Source: Pseudonocardia alaniniphila (GTDB taxonomy: Bacteria; Actinomycetota; Actinomycetes; Mycobacteriales; Pseudonocardiaceae). From it: DNA of 64,000 nt. Location: contig NZ_JAKXMK010000032.1 in NCBI RefSeq assembly GCF_022524485.1, positions 62,001 through 126,000 on the forward strand, read 5' to 3'. The position numbers were made by a program, and so were the translations under genes. Positions within the stretch are counted from its first letter, which is position 1. Each line of letters opens with the position of its first letter. Below the pieces are notes generated by a model. The model was not told the origin of the DNA and searched no databases. It was given only the letters and a program-made list of their open reading frames with translations. Positions 25,855 to 33,484 of this stretch are shown one piece after another.

Positions 25855-25889
25855 GCGACAGCAGGCCCTCGCTCAGGGCCTGCTGTCGC
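25855..25889. terminator. bidirectional terminator after livF
   Basis: GCGACAGCAGGCCCT and AGGGCCTGCTGTCGC form a perfect 15-bp stem with a 5-base loop, between livF and the convergent thioesterase gene. The right arm overlaps the last codons of the thioesterase, so it can serve both strands. Confidence 0.88.
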
Positions 25890-26292
25890 GGTGCAGGCAG
25901 GTGAGCTTCGCGGTGCAGATGCGCCTGCCGCTCTCGTCCGTGATGACGATCTCGCTGGTCGAGGTGCTGCGACCGACGTGAATCGGGCGCGCGACACCGG
26001 TGACGAGGCCGTCCTTGGCTGCGGCGTGATGGGTGCAGGCCAGCTCGAGCCCGACGGGAAACCGGTCGGGCAGCACGTGCAGCGCCGAGAGTGTGGAGCC
26101 GAGCGACTCCGCGAGCACCGCGCTCGCGCCGCCGTGCAGCAGGCCGAACGGCTGGCGGTTGCCTGCGACCGGGAGGGTGCCGACGACCTCGTCGAGGCCC
26201 ACCTTCACCAGCTCGATCCCCATGCGCTCGGCGAGCTGCTCGACGGTGGAGAGCGGCGGGAGTTCCTCGGGAGCTATCGGCACGATCGGCAC
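25873..26292 (-). CDS. PaaI/YbgC-type hotdog thioesterase
   Basis: A 139-residue single hotdog domain. FGLLHGGASAVLAESLGS carries the active-site HGG and the catalytic Glu/Asp helix of PaaI and DHNA-CoA thioesterases, and GVARPIHVGRSTSTSEI the central strand. It should hydrolyse an acyl- or aryl-CoA thioester. GTG at 26292 gives the full domain; a second GTG at 26283 is possible. No menaquinone or phenylacetate genes are adjacent, so the substrate is open. Confidence 0.85.
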   Translation of the reverse strand: MPIVPIAPEELPPLSTVEQLAERMGIELVKVGLDEVVGTLPVAGNRQPFGLLHGGASAVLAESLGSTLSALHVLPDRFPVGLELACTHHAAAKDGLVTGVARPIHVGRSTSTSEIVITDESGRRICTAKLTCLHRDSRP

Positions 26293-26439
26293 CTTAGGAC
26301 AGGTCGCCGACGAGCCGGGGAGGCCTGGCTCACGCCCGGTCGACCCACACGGCGCCGGCGTCGAGCAGCTCCCCGTGACACTCGTCCGACAGGTCCGAAC
26401 GAGGGGGCGTTCTCGTCCGTGCGGGCCTGCCGGCGGGGG

Positions 26440-27255
26440 TCAGGGTTTGTGGCACACGAAGACCGCGGTTCCGGGGAACAGGGCGCCCCGCAGGGGGGAC
26501 CATTGGCCCCACACCGTCTCCCGGCCCTCCGGCCACTCCGGCTCGACGATGTCGTCGAGGAGGAGCCCGGCGGCCACGACGTCGCGGACGCGGTCGCCGA
26601 GCGTCCGGTGGTGCTCGACGTAGGTGGCCCGGCCCGCGCCGTCCACCTCGAGGTAGGGGGTGCGGTCGAAGTACGACTGCTGCACGGTGAGGCCGTCGGG
26701 CCCCGGGTCGTCGGAGAACATCCAGCGCATGGGGTGGTTCACGGCGAACACCCAGCGTCCGCCCGGCCGCAGCACCCGGGCGACCTCGCGCATCACCCGC
26801 TCCGGCTCCGCCACGAACGGCACCGCGCCGAACGCGGAGCAGGCCACGTCGAAGGACCCGTCGGCGAAGGGCAGCCGCTCGGCGCCTGCCTGTACGAGCG
26901 GCACCGGTGTGCCGGTGGCCGCCCCGAGTTGGACGGCGTGGCGCAGCATCGCGCCGGACAGGTCCAGCGCCACCGGCCTCGCCCCGGCGCGGGCGAGCCA
27001 GCGGGAGCACGGAGCGGATCCGCACCCGACCTCCAGCACCCGTGCCCCCTCGACGTCGCCGAGCAGGTGGGCGTCGGCCTCGCGCAGGCCCTCGGGGCAC
27101 CAGACGAAATCGACGTCACCGATGTCCTGTCCGTGCTCGGCCAGATAGTCTTCGGCGTCGGCGTCCCACCACATCCGGCTTGCCCGTTGTGATTCCGCCG
27201 CGCCGACGGGACGCCGCGCCACTCCGGCCGTTCCCAGCCGCTCCTCCGCGCTCAC
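26440..27255 (-). CDS. class I SAM-dependent methyltransferase
   Basis: A 271-residue methyltransferase. After a variable 40-residue start comes MWWDADAEDYLAEHG, the SAM motif I VLEVGCGSAPCSRWL, acidic VALDLSG, LPFADGSFDVACSAFGAVPFV and the post-motif LRPGGRWVFAVNHP. This pattern is typical of the ubiquinone/sterol-type Methyltransf_11 group. The acceptor is unknown. A GTG at 27255 is the best start; the frame extends upstream without homology. It diverges from rpsA. Confidence 0.85.
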   Translation of the reverse strand: MSAEERLGTAGVARRPVGAAESQRASRMWWDADAEDYLAEHGQDIGDVDFVWCPEGLREADAHLLGDVEGARVLEVGCGSAPCSRWLARAGARPVALDLSGAMLRHAVQLGAATGTPVPLVQAGAERLPFADGSFDVACSAFGAVPFVAEPERVMREVARVLRPGGRWVFAVNHPMRWMFSDDPGPDGLTVQQSYFDRTPYLEVDGAGRATYVEHHRTLGDRVRDVVAAGLLLDDIVEPEWPEGRETVWGQWSPLRGALFPGTAVFVCHKP

Positions 27256-27291
27256 CGGTGCATCGTGGCAGTTGAGCGGGGCCCACCCGCA

Positions 27292-27321
27292 TTGCCGTGC
27301 TGATCGGGTCGCGCGTAGCAT
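27292..27321 (+). promoter_or_regulatory. candidate rpsA promoter
   Basis: TTGCCG (27292-27297) and TAGCAT (27316-27321) are separated by 18 bases. A start near 27328 would give a leader of about 160 bases before the rpsA ATG, in keeping with leader-based control of ribosomal protein S1. Confidence 0.5.
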
Positions 27322-27489
27322 GGTAGGAGCGAAGTGGTCAACGTCGCGGGTTCAGCGCGCGCTTCGACCGGCCACGTCACGCACGTTCTTCAGAAACGAT
27401 CCATGAGCAAGGGTGACAGCACCACGTCACGAGACACACTCCACCTGGTCAGCACCACCATTCCATCCATAACCGGAGCACCCCACTAC

Positions 27490-28959
27490 ATGTCCACCGA
27501 CACCACCGCCGCCCCGACCACAACGCCGCAGGTCGCCGTCAACGACATCGGGTCGGAGGAGGACTTTCTCGCCGCTATCGACCAGACGATCAAGTACTTC
27601 AACGATGGCGACATTGTCGAGGGCACCATCGTCAAGGTCGATCGCGACGAGGTCCTGCTCGATATCGGCTACAAGACCGAGGGCGTCATCCCCTCTCGGG
27701 AGCTCTCGATCAAGCATGACGTCGACCCCGCGGAGGTCGTGTCGGTCGGTGAGTACGTCGAGGCCCTCGTCCTTCAGAAGGAGGACAAGGAAGGCCGCCT
27801 GATCCTGTCCAAGAAGCGTGCGCAGTACGAGCGCGCTTGGGGCACGATCGAGGCCCTCAAGGAGGCCGACGAGCCCGTCGAGGGCACGGTCATCGAGGTC
27901 GTCAAGGGCGGCCTGATCCTGGACATCGGGCTCCGCGGCTTCCTCCCGGCCTCGCTGGTCGAGATGCGCCGGGTGCGCGACCTCCAGCCGTACGTCGGCC
28001 GCAAGATCGAGGCCAAGATCATCGAGCTGGACAAGAACCGCAACAACGTGGTGCTGTCCCGCCGGGCGTGGCTGGAGCAGACCCAGTCCGAGGTTCGCAG
28101 CGAGTTCCTCAACCAGCTGGCCCGTGGCCAGGTGCGCAAGGGTGTCGTCTCCTCGGTGGTCAACTTCGGTGCGTTCGTCGACCTGGGCGGGGTCGACGGT
28201 CTGGTGCACGTCTCCGAGCTGTCCTGGAAGCACATCGACCACCCGAGCGAGGTCGTCGAGGTGGGCCAGGAGGTCACCGTCGAGGTTCTCGACGTCGACC
28301 TGGACCGCGAGCGTGTCTCCCTGTCGCTGAAGGCGACGCAGGAGGACCCGTGGCGGCTCTACGCCCGCACCCACGCGATCGGCCAGATCGTGCCGGGCAA
28401 GGTCACCAAGCTCGTTCCCTTCGGTGCGTTCGTCCGCGTCGAGGAGGGCATCGAGGGCTTGGTGCACATCTCCGAGCTGGCCGAGCGCCACGTGGAGATC
28501 CCGGAGCAGGTCGTGCAGGTCGGCGACGACTGCATGGTCAAGGTCATCGACATCGACCTCGACCGGCGGCGCATCTCGCTGTCGCTCAAGCAGGCCAACG
28601 AGGGCATGACGGTCGACACCGAGTTCGACCCCACCCGCTACGGCATGGCCGCCGAGTACGACGACCAGGGCAACTACATCTACCCCGAGGGCTTCGACGT
28701 CGAGAGCGGCGAGTGGCAGGAGGGCTTCGAGGCTCAGCGCGAGGCCTGGGAGAAGGAGTACGCCGAGGCGCACGCCCGCTACGAGCAGCACATCACGCAG
28801 ATCAAGAAGTCGGCCGAGGCCGAGGCCGAGGCGGCTGCCGACGGCGGCGGCACCAACTACTCCTCGCAGGGTGGCGGTGAGCCGGCCGAGTCCGGTGGGT
28901 CGCTCGCCAGTGACGAGCAGCTGGCGGCGCTGCGGGAGAAGCTCTCCGGCGGAGCCTGA
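27490..28959 (+). CDS. rpsA: 30S ribosomal protein S1
   Basis: A 489-residue S1 with four S1/OB repeats (about 35-105, 120-190, 205-275 and 290-360) recognisable by GDIVEGTIVKVDRDEVLLDIG, GLILDIGLRGFLPASL, GVVSSVVNFGAFVDLGGVDGLVH and GKVTKLVPFGAFVRVEEGIEGLVH. An acidic, Glu/Ala-rich tail follows. It recruits mRNA to the 30S subunit; the actinobacterial form also has roles in trans-translation. ATG at 27490 matches the conserved actinobacterial start. In many relatives polA precedes it; here a methyltransferase does. Confidence 0.96.
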   Translation: MSTDTTAAPTTTPQVAVNDIGSEEDFLAAIDQTIKYFNDGDIVEGTIVKVDRDEVLLDIGYKTEGVIPSRELSIKHDVDPAEVVSVGEYVEALVLQKEDKEGRLILSKKRAQYERAWGTIEALKEADEPVEGTVIEVVKGGLILDIGLRGFLPASLVEMRRVRDLQPYVGRKIEAKIIELDKNRNNVVLSRRAWLEQTQSEVRSEFLNQLARGQVRKGVVSSVVNFGAFVDLGGVDGLVHVSELSWKHIDHPSEVVEVGQEVTVEVLDVDLDRERVSLSLKATQEDPWRLYARTHAIGQIVPGKVTKLVPFGAFVRVEEGIEGLVHISELAERHVEIPEQVVQVGDDCMVKVIDIDLDRRRISLSLKQANEGMTVDTEFDPTRYGMAAEYDDQGNYIYPEGFDVESGEWQEGFEAQREAWEKEYAEAHARYEQHITQIKKSAEAEAEAAADGGGTNYSSQGGGEPAESGGSLASDEQLAALREKLSGGA

Positions 28960-28980
28960 TCGCCCAGCGTTAGATCGAAC

Positions 28981-29019
28981 GGAACAGCCCCGGTGACCGT
29001 CCGTCACCGGGGCTGTTCC
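28981..29019 (+). terminator. rpsA terminator
   Basis: GGAACAGCCCCGGTGAC and GTCACCGGGGCTGTTCC form a perfect 17-bp stem with a 5-base loop, 22 bases after the rpsA stop. Confidence 0.92.
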
Positions 29020-29113
29020 ATGTCTTCAGCCGATCAGTCACGGTTGGGACGCGTTGGCCGCCGAATGGGGGTTCCAGCGCGAGGTCCGGGTGATTTCGCC
29101 CTACCGTAGTTCC

Positions 29114-29821
29114 ATGCGGGGGGCAGACCGGCGGTACGGACGTCTCGGCGCCGGTCTGGCCGCCGCGGTCATCACGCTGACCGCGTGCAGCACGTCCTCC
29201 GCCGAACGCACCGAGGTGCCGACGTTTCCCTCGGATGCCCAGGTGATGGCCACGGCGGTGCCCGGCGCGGACCAGGGCGTCCTTCCCGACGACTGCACCC
29301 GGATCCTCACGGTCGGAGACCTCGAGGCGGTGCTCGGTCTGCCGCTCGGCTCGGTGGACGTGCGTACCACGAGAGGTGTTCCGGAGCCGTCGGTCAGCCG
29401 CACGGAACGCGTGGCCTGCTCGTACAACGGCACGGCGGGCGGTCCGGCTCGCGGTCGCACCCTGCTCAGCGTCAACTCGTCGGCCTACGCCGATCCGGAC
29501 GCCTCCGCCAAGCAGTGGCGCGTGAACGCCGACGCCGAGGACGGCGATCGTCGCGAACTGCCCATCGGCAGCGCGTCCGCCGTGCTCGTCGAACGCCCGG
29601 ACGAGGCCGTTCTCATGGTGGTCAACGGGGTCACCAACCTGACGCTCGTGCTTCCGAACCAGCAACTGCCGGATGATCGTCCACGTGGGGACGCGCTGGT
29701 CGACCTCGCGCTGCGCGTGCTCCCGGCGGTGAGCACGTCCGCGACCGCACCGCCGCCGGCGTCAGCGCCGACGGCCACCGCGGCGGGCAACGCGGCCGGC
29801 CCGCAGGGTGCTTCGTCCTGA
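29114..29821 (+). CDS. secreted lipoprotein of unknown function (DUF3558-like)
   Basis: A 235-residue lipoprotein. A short signal (RLGAGLAAAVITLTAC) ends at the lipobox LTAC, with acylated Cys near residue 25. The mature domain has a conserved Cys pair (DDCTRILTVGDLEAVLG and ERVACSYNG), like small actinobacterial DUF3558 lipoproteins, followed by an Ala/Pro/Thr-rich tail. The family link is tentative and the function unknown. It stands between rpsA and coaE and ends 9 bases before coaE. Confidence 0.75.
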   Translation: MRGADRRYGRLGAGLAAAVITLTACSTSSAERTEVPTFPSDAQVMATAVPGADQGVLPDDCTRILTVGDLEAVLGLPLGSVDVRTTRGVPEPSVSRTERVACSYNGTAGGPARGRTLLSVNSSAYADPDASAKQWRVNADAEDGDRRELPIGSASAVLVERPDEAVLMVVNGVTNLTLVLPNQQLPDDRPRGDALVDLALRVLPAVSTSATAPPPASAPTATAAGNAAGPQGASS

Positions 29822-29830
29822 CCGGGTAGC

Positions 29831-31036
29831 GTGGCCGCCGTGCTGCGGGTGGGGCTGACCGGCGGGATCGGTTCTGGCAAGTCGACGGCGGCCCGGCGGC
29901 TGGTGGGGCGCGGAGCGGTGCTGGTCGACTCCGATCTCCTCGCCCGCGAGGTCGTGGCCGCGGGCACCGAGGGACTCGCGAAGATCGTCGCGGAGTTCGG
30001 CGACGACATGCTGGCCGAGGACGGGGGCCTGGACAGGGCGGCACTCGCGTCAGTGGTCTTCCATGACCCTGCCGCGCGTGAGCGGCTCAATGGGATCGTG
30101 CACCCGAGGGTCCGGCAGCGATCCGAGGAGCTGATCGCGGCGGCGCCGGCCGACGCGGTGGTGGTGCAGGACGTCCCGCTGCTCGTCGAGGGCCGGATGG
30201 CACCGCTGTTCCCGCTGGTCGTGGTGGTTCACGCCGATCCGGAGGAGCGGGTCCGGCGGCTCGTGGAGCTTCGTGGCATGCCGGAGTCCGACGCGCGTGC
30301 CCGCATCGCCGCCCAGGCCGACGACGCCGCGCGCCGGGCAGCCGCGGACGTGTGGCTCGACAACAGCGGCGATCCGGCCGACCTCGAGGCCGCCGTCGAC
30401 CGGCTCTGGAGCGAGCGACTCGTCCCGTTCGAGGAGAACCTGCGGTTGCGGCGCACGGTGAAGGCCGGCGCGCCCCGGCTCGTCGCGCCCCGCCCGGAGT
30501 GGGCGGCCGAGGGTGCGCGGCTGTGCGCGCGGGTGGCGGCAGCCGCGGGGGAGCGCGGCCGTGGGGTCGCGCACACCGGATCGACCGCGGTGCCCGGCCT
30601 GCCTGCCAAGGACGTGATCGATCTGCAGCTCGGCGTGGAGTCGCTCGCGGACGCCGACGCCGTGCGGGATGCGTTGCAGGACGTGGGCTTCCCGTGGCGC
30701 CCCGACATCGACCGCGACAACGCCAAGCCGCCGGGCTCACCTGCATGGCCGAAGCGCTACCACGGCTCGGCCGACCCTGGGCAGGTCGTCCACCTGCACG
30801 TTCGCGAGGTCGGTTCGCCCGGCTGGCGTTATGCGCTGCTCTTCCGCGACTGGCTGCGGGCCGATGCCGCGGCCCGCGAGGAGTACCTGGCGGTCAAGCG
30901 TGAAGCCGAGGCGCGATACGGGGGCGACGCCGACGCGCGCCGCTACGTCGAGGTCAAGGAGCCATGGTTCGACGCGGCCGCTCCACGAGCTGACGCATGG
31001 GCCGCATCCTCGGGCTGGGTTCCCTCGTTGGAGTGA
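29831..31036 (+). CDS. coaE: dephospho-CoA kinase fused to GrpB/UPF0157 domain
   Basis: A 401-residue fusion. Residues 1-200 are CoaE: P-loop GLTGGIGSGKST, VDSDLLAREVV and the HPRVRQRSEELI lid, catalysing the last step of CoA synthesis. Residues 215-395 are a GrpB (UPF0157) nucleotidyltransferase-like domain with GVAHTGSTAVPGLPAKDVIDLQL. The same fusion occurs in mycobacterial CoaE (about 407 residues). Both GTG 29831 and GTG 29840 are plausible starts. Confidence 0.95.
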   Translation: MAAVLRVGLTGGIGSGKSTAARRLVGRGAVLVDSDLLAREVVAAGTEGLAKIVAEFGDDMLAEDGGLDRAALASVVFHDPAARERLNGIVHPRVRQRSEELIAAAPADAVVVQDVPLLVEGRMAPLFPLVVVVHADPEERVRRLVELRGMPESDARARIAAQADDAARRAAADVWLDNSGDPADLEAAVDRLWSERLVPFEENLRLRRTVKAGAPRLVAPRPEWAAEGARLCARVAAAAGERGRGVAHTGSTAVPGLPAKDVIDLQLGVESLADADAVRDALQDVGFPWRPDIDRDNAKPPGSPAWPKRYHGSADPGQVVHLHVREVGSPGWRYALLFRDWLRADAAAREEYLAVKREAEARYGGDADARRYVEVKEPWFDAAAPRADAWAASSGWVPSLE

Positions 31037-31074
31037 TCGGTTGCTCCGTCGTAACGGTGCGCCACCGTGACACG

Positions 31075-31938
31075 ATGGAGGGACAGGAAAATCCACATCC
31101 GGGTGACCAGCTCGGCTCCGGCGGGCGGGGGGACGTGACGGTGGGCACACCGGTCGATCATCCTCCGGGCTCCGACGACGGCAGCGCGCACGTGCAGTCC
31201 AGGTCAGGTTCCACGCAGGTCGTGCGCCACGGTCCCGTGGCGACCCCTGCGCAGCTGCGGGTCGACTTCGGGGCGCATCTCGAGGCCAACTACCAGCGTC
31301 TCGTCGCCCAGCTCTACGCGATCACCCTCGACCCGGGTGAGGCTCACGACGCTGTCCAGGACGCGTACTCGCGGGCCTGGCGGAACTGGGCGGTGATCGG
31401 CCGCTCGCCGGATCCGAGCGCATGGATCCGGAGGGTGGCGGTCCGATCCACGATCCGGAGCTGGCGACGCATGCTGGCCCGCATCGGCATCGGCAGGCCC
31501 CGCTCGGTCGGCGAGGGCGTCGACGCACGTACCGCCGCCATGCTCAAGGCGCTCGGGAGGCTGACGGCAGCCGAGCGGCGGGCCGTCGTCCTGTCCCACA
31601 TGGCCGGGGTGTCGCTTGCCGAGATCTCCGCAGTGGAGCAGGTCTCGATGGGGTCGGTCCAGGCGAGGCTGGCCCGCGCACGGTTGGTTGTCACCGAGGG
31701 AATGGCAGACGTCCTTCCCGAGGTACTGGGAGGTGCGGTCGGCGACACCGTGAGCGCCGGCACGAGTGGCGACACCGCTTTCGACACCTTCGGATCCGAG
31801 GGGCACGGATCCCAAGGTCATGGCGCGGGGTACGGGGACTACCGGCCCGGCGATTTCGCGTCCGACGCGTACGACGCCGTGTACGGCGGCTCGGAGCGCC
31901 GGACCGGCAGAGACGACCAGAGGGGAGAACAGCGGTGA
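31075..31938 (+). CDS. ECF-type RNA polymerase sigma factor (SigE/SigK-like)
   Basis: About 287 residues. Sigma region 2 is LEANYQRLVAQLYAITLDPGEAHDAVQDAYSRAWRNW and region 4 is RLTAAERRAVVLSHMAGVSLAEISAVEQVSMGSVQARLARAR. A disordered Gly/Asp/Tyr-rich tail of about 70 residues follows region 4, which is unusual. The start is uncertain: ATG 31075 lacks a ribosome site, while GTG 31135 has a G-rich one. The stop overlaps the next gene (GTGA), whose product is a membrane protein and probable anti-sigma partner. Confidence 0.85.
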   Translation: MEGQENPHPGDQLGSGGRGDVTVGTPVDHPPGSDDGSAHVQSRSGSTQVVRHGPVATPAQLRVDFGAHLEANYQRLVAQLYAITLDPGEAHDAVQDAYSRAWRNWAVIGRSPDPSAWIRRVAVRSTIRSWRRMLARIGIGRPRSVGEGVDARTAAMLKALGRLTAAERRAVVLSHMAGVSLAEISAVEQVSMGSVQARLARARLVVTEGMADVLPEVLGGAVGDTVSAGTSGDTAFDTFGSEGHGSQGHGAGYGDYRPGDFASDAYDAVYGGSERRTGRDDQRGEQR

Positions 31939-32744
31939 CCGAGGAGTTCGACCGAGTGACGCGGGAGTTCAGGCGGCTCGACGATCAGCTCGCCGCCGCC
32001 GTCACCCTGCCCGCAGTGGATTCCGTGATCCGCCGGGCCGGCACGCTCAACCGTGCCAGCACGGCCGCTGCCGCCGCAGTGCTCACGGTCGGTGCGCTCG
32101 GCGCCACCACGGCGATCCTCCAGGTCGCGGCACCGGCGTCCTCGGCCGACGCCGCCACCGTCGCCCCTGGCTCCGCGCCGGTCGGCAGCCAGGGCGATGT
32201 CGGCACCGAACCGGTCATCTCGCCCGACTCGCCGCAGCCCGTCTCCCACCCGGACGACAACGCGGGCGTCCCTGCCCCGGCCGGTTCGGACGACAGGTTC
32301 CGCCGACCCAACGAGGTCGCCCCGCACGAGCAGCCGCCCGTCGTCCCGGGTGCGCCGCCGCCCGTGGTTGTTCCGCCGGGTCCGGCCGGGCCGCCGCCTC
32401 CGCCCCCGCCGCCGCCTCCCCCGCCGCCGCCCACCACGTCGCCGGAGCCGTCTCCGACGCGGGAGCCGACCCGGCCGCCGTGGACGCCTCCGCCGCCCAC
32501 CACAGAGCGACCGGACCCGACGACGACGACCCGGCCGCCGACGACGCGGCCCACGCCGCCGACGACGACGACTCGGCCGACGGAACCACCGTCCACGGAG
32601 CCCAGCACTCCGGATGACCCGCCGTCATCCTCGAACAACGCCAGTCCGTCCACCCCGCCCAAGACGACGTCGCCGTCATCCACGTCGCCGACGTCGGACT
32701 CCAGTACCAGTCCGGCTGCTGCCTCGACCTCGGGCATCGCCTAG
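31935..32744 (+). CDS. single-pass membrane protein with proline-rich tail, probable anti-sigma partner
   Basis: A 269-residue protein coupled to the sigma gene by a GTGA overlap. Residues 1-35 are cytoplasmic (TEEFDRVTREFRRLDDQLAAAV), residues about 38-62 are a transmembrane segment (TAAAAAVLTVGALGATTAILQVAAPA), and the rest is outside. The outer part has a run of about 14 prolines then Thr/Ser/Pro-rich low complexity, probably spanning or touching the cell wall and possibly glycosylated. No zinc HxxxCxxC anti-sigma motif is seen, so the anti-sigma role rests on context. Confidence 0.7.
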   Translation: MTEEFDRVTREFRRLDDQLAAAVTLPAVDSVIRRAGTLNRASTAAAAAVLTVGALGATTAILQVAAPASSADAATVAPGSAPVGSQGDVGTEPVISPDSPQPVSHPDDNAGVPAPAGSDDRFRRPNEVAPHEQPPVVPGAPPPVVVPPGPAGPPPPPPPPPPPPPPTTSPEPSPTREPTRPPWTPPPPTTERPDPTTTTRPPTTRPTPPTTTTRPTEPPSTEPSTPDDPPSSSNNASPSTPPKTTSPSSTSPTSDSSTSPAAASTSGIA

Positions 32745-32762
32745 GCCGAGGCAGCGGAGCAG

Positions 32763-32798
32763 GCGCCCGGACCCCCGCTCGCCCGGGGGTCCGGGCGC
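32763..32798. terminator. terminator after sigma/anti-sigma pair
   Basis: GCGCCCGGACCCCCG and CGGGGGTCCGGGCGC form a 15-bp perfect stem with a 6-base loop between the convergent anti-sigma-like and DUF402 genes. Confidence 0.88.
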
Positions 32799-32843
32799 TG
32801 GTGTCGCACGTGATGGCGAGGTGCCGGACGCCCGAAGCAGGCT

Positions 32844-33365
32844 TCACGGCCTCTTGTCGTGGCGGCGTTTCCAGGTGAGCGCGATCCCGCGCTCCGCGAG
32901 CCAGGCGTCGAGGTCGTGGCCGTGCGAGGCGAGGCCGTCCACCGCGCGGAAGGCGCGGTCCAGTGCCGTCTCGGCTGCATGCGGCTCGAGCAGCCCGAGC
33001 GCCACGGCGGTGACGAACTCGTCGATGTCCACCACCAGCGCGCTGCGCCGCTGCTGTACCACCACGTCGAGGTAGTGGTCGGTGAGCGTCCACCGCTCGC
33101 CGTCACGCACGATCTCGCACACGTCGAGATAGAAGTCCTGGTCGCGGTGGTGGCCGGGGTTCCACCACCAGTCGGTGACGCACAGGCCGAGGTCCGGAAG
33201 GAGCCACGACTCCATCCAGTGGGCAGTGGGCCGGTCGATCATGGGTCTGCTCATGTAGAGCCCGTATGGCGTGACCCGGTACTCGTCGACCGCGCGCGCA
33301 ACACCCTTGGTGTCGATGTTGATGCGGGCCGGGACGTCGAAGGTGGCGATCTTCGGCGGATGCAC
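32844..33365 (-). CDS. DUF402 family protein (Rv1632c-like)
   Basis: A 173-residue DUF402 protein. The core is WMESWLLPDLGLCVTDWWWNPGHHRDQDFYLDVCEIVRDGERWTLTDHYLDVVV, with acidic residues that bind metal in related phosphatases, then VDIDEFVTAVALGLL. Homologues include nucleoside diphosphate phosphatases. GTG at 33365 is preferred. In M. tuberculosis the same gene sits between coaE and uvrB on the minus strand, supporting conserved synteny. Confidence 0.82.
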   Translation of the reverse strand: MHPPKIATFDVPARINIDTKGVARAVDEYRVTPYGLYMSRPMIDRPTAHWMESWLLPDLGLCVTDWWWNPGHHRDQDFYLDVCEIVRDGERWTLTDHYLDVVVQQRRSALVVDIDEFVTAVALGLLEPHAAETALDRAFRAVDGLASHGHDLDAWLAERGIALTWKRRHDKRP

Positions 33366-33455
33366 CGCCCCGATCCTGTCAGGTCCTGCCGATGTTCGCT
33401 GCGCGCTCGGTGTCGATGCCCGATTCGCCGCTGCTCCTCGGGCAGGTTCCGCGAA

Positions 33456-33478
33456 GTGTCGGTGGGGGCTCGTACCCT
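33456..33478 (+). promoter_or_regulatory. RecA-NDp (PafBC-type) DNA-damage promoter of uvrB
   Basis: GTGTCGGTG, 8 bases, TACCCT matches the actinobacterial LexA-independent damage promoter TTGTCRGTG-N8-TANNNT at all but the first base. It ends 6 bases before the GTG at 33485, implying a leaderless uvrB transcript. Confidence 0.72.
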
Positions 33479-33484
33479 GGAACC

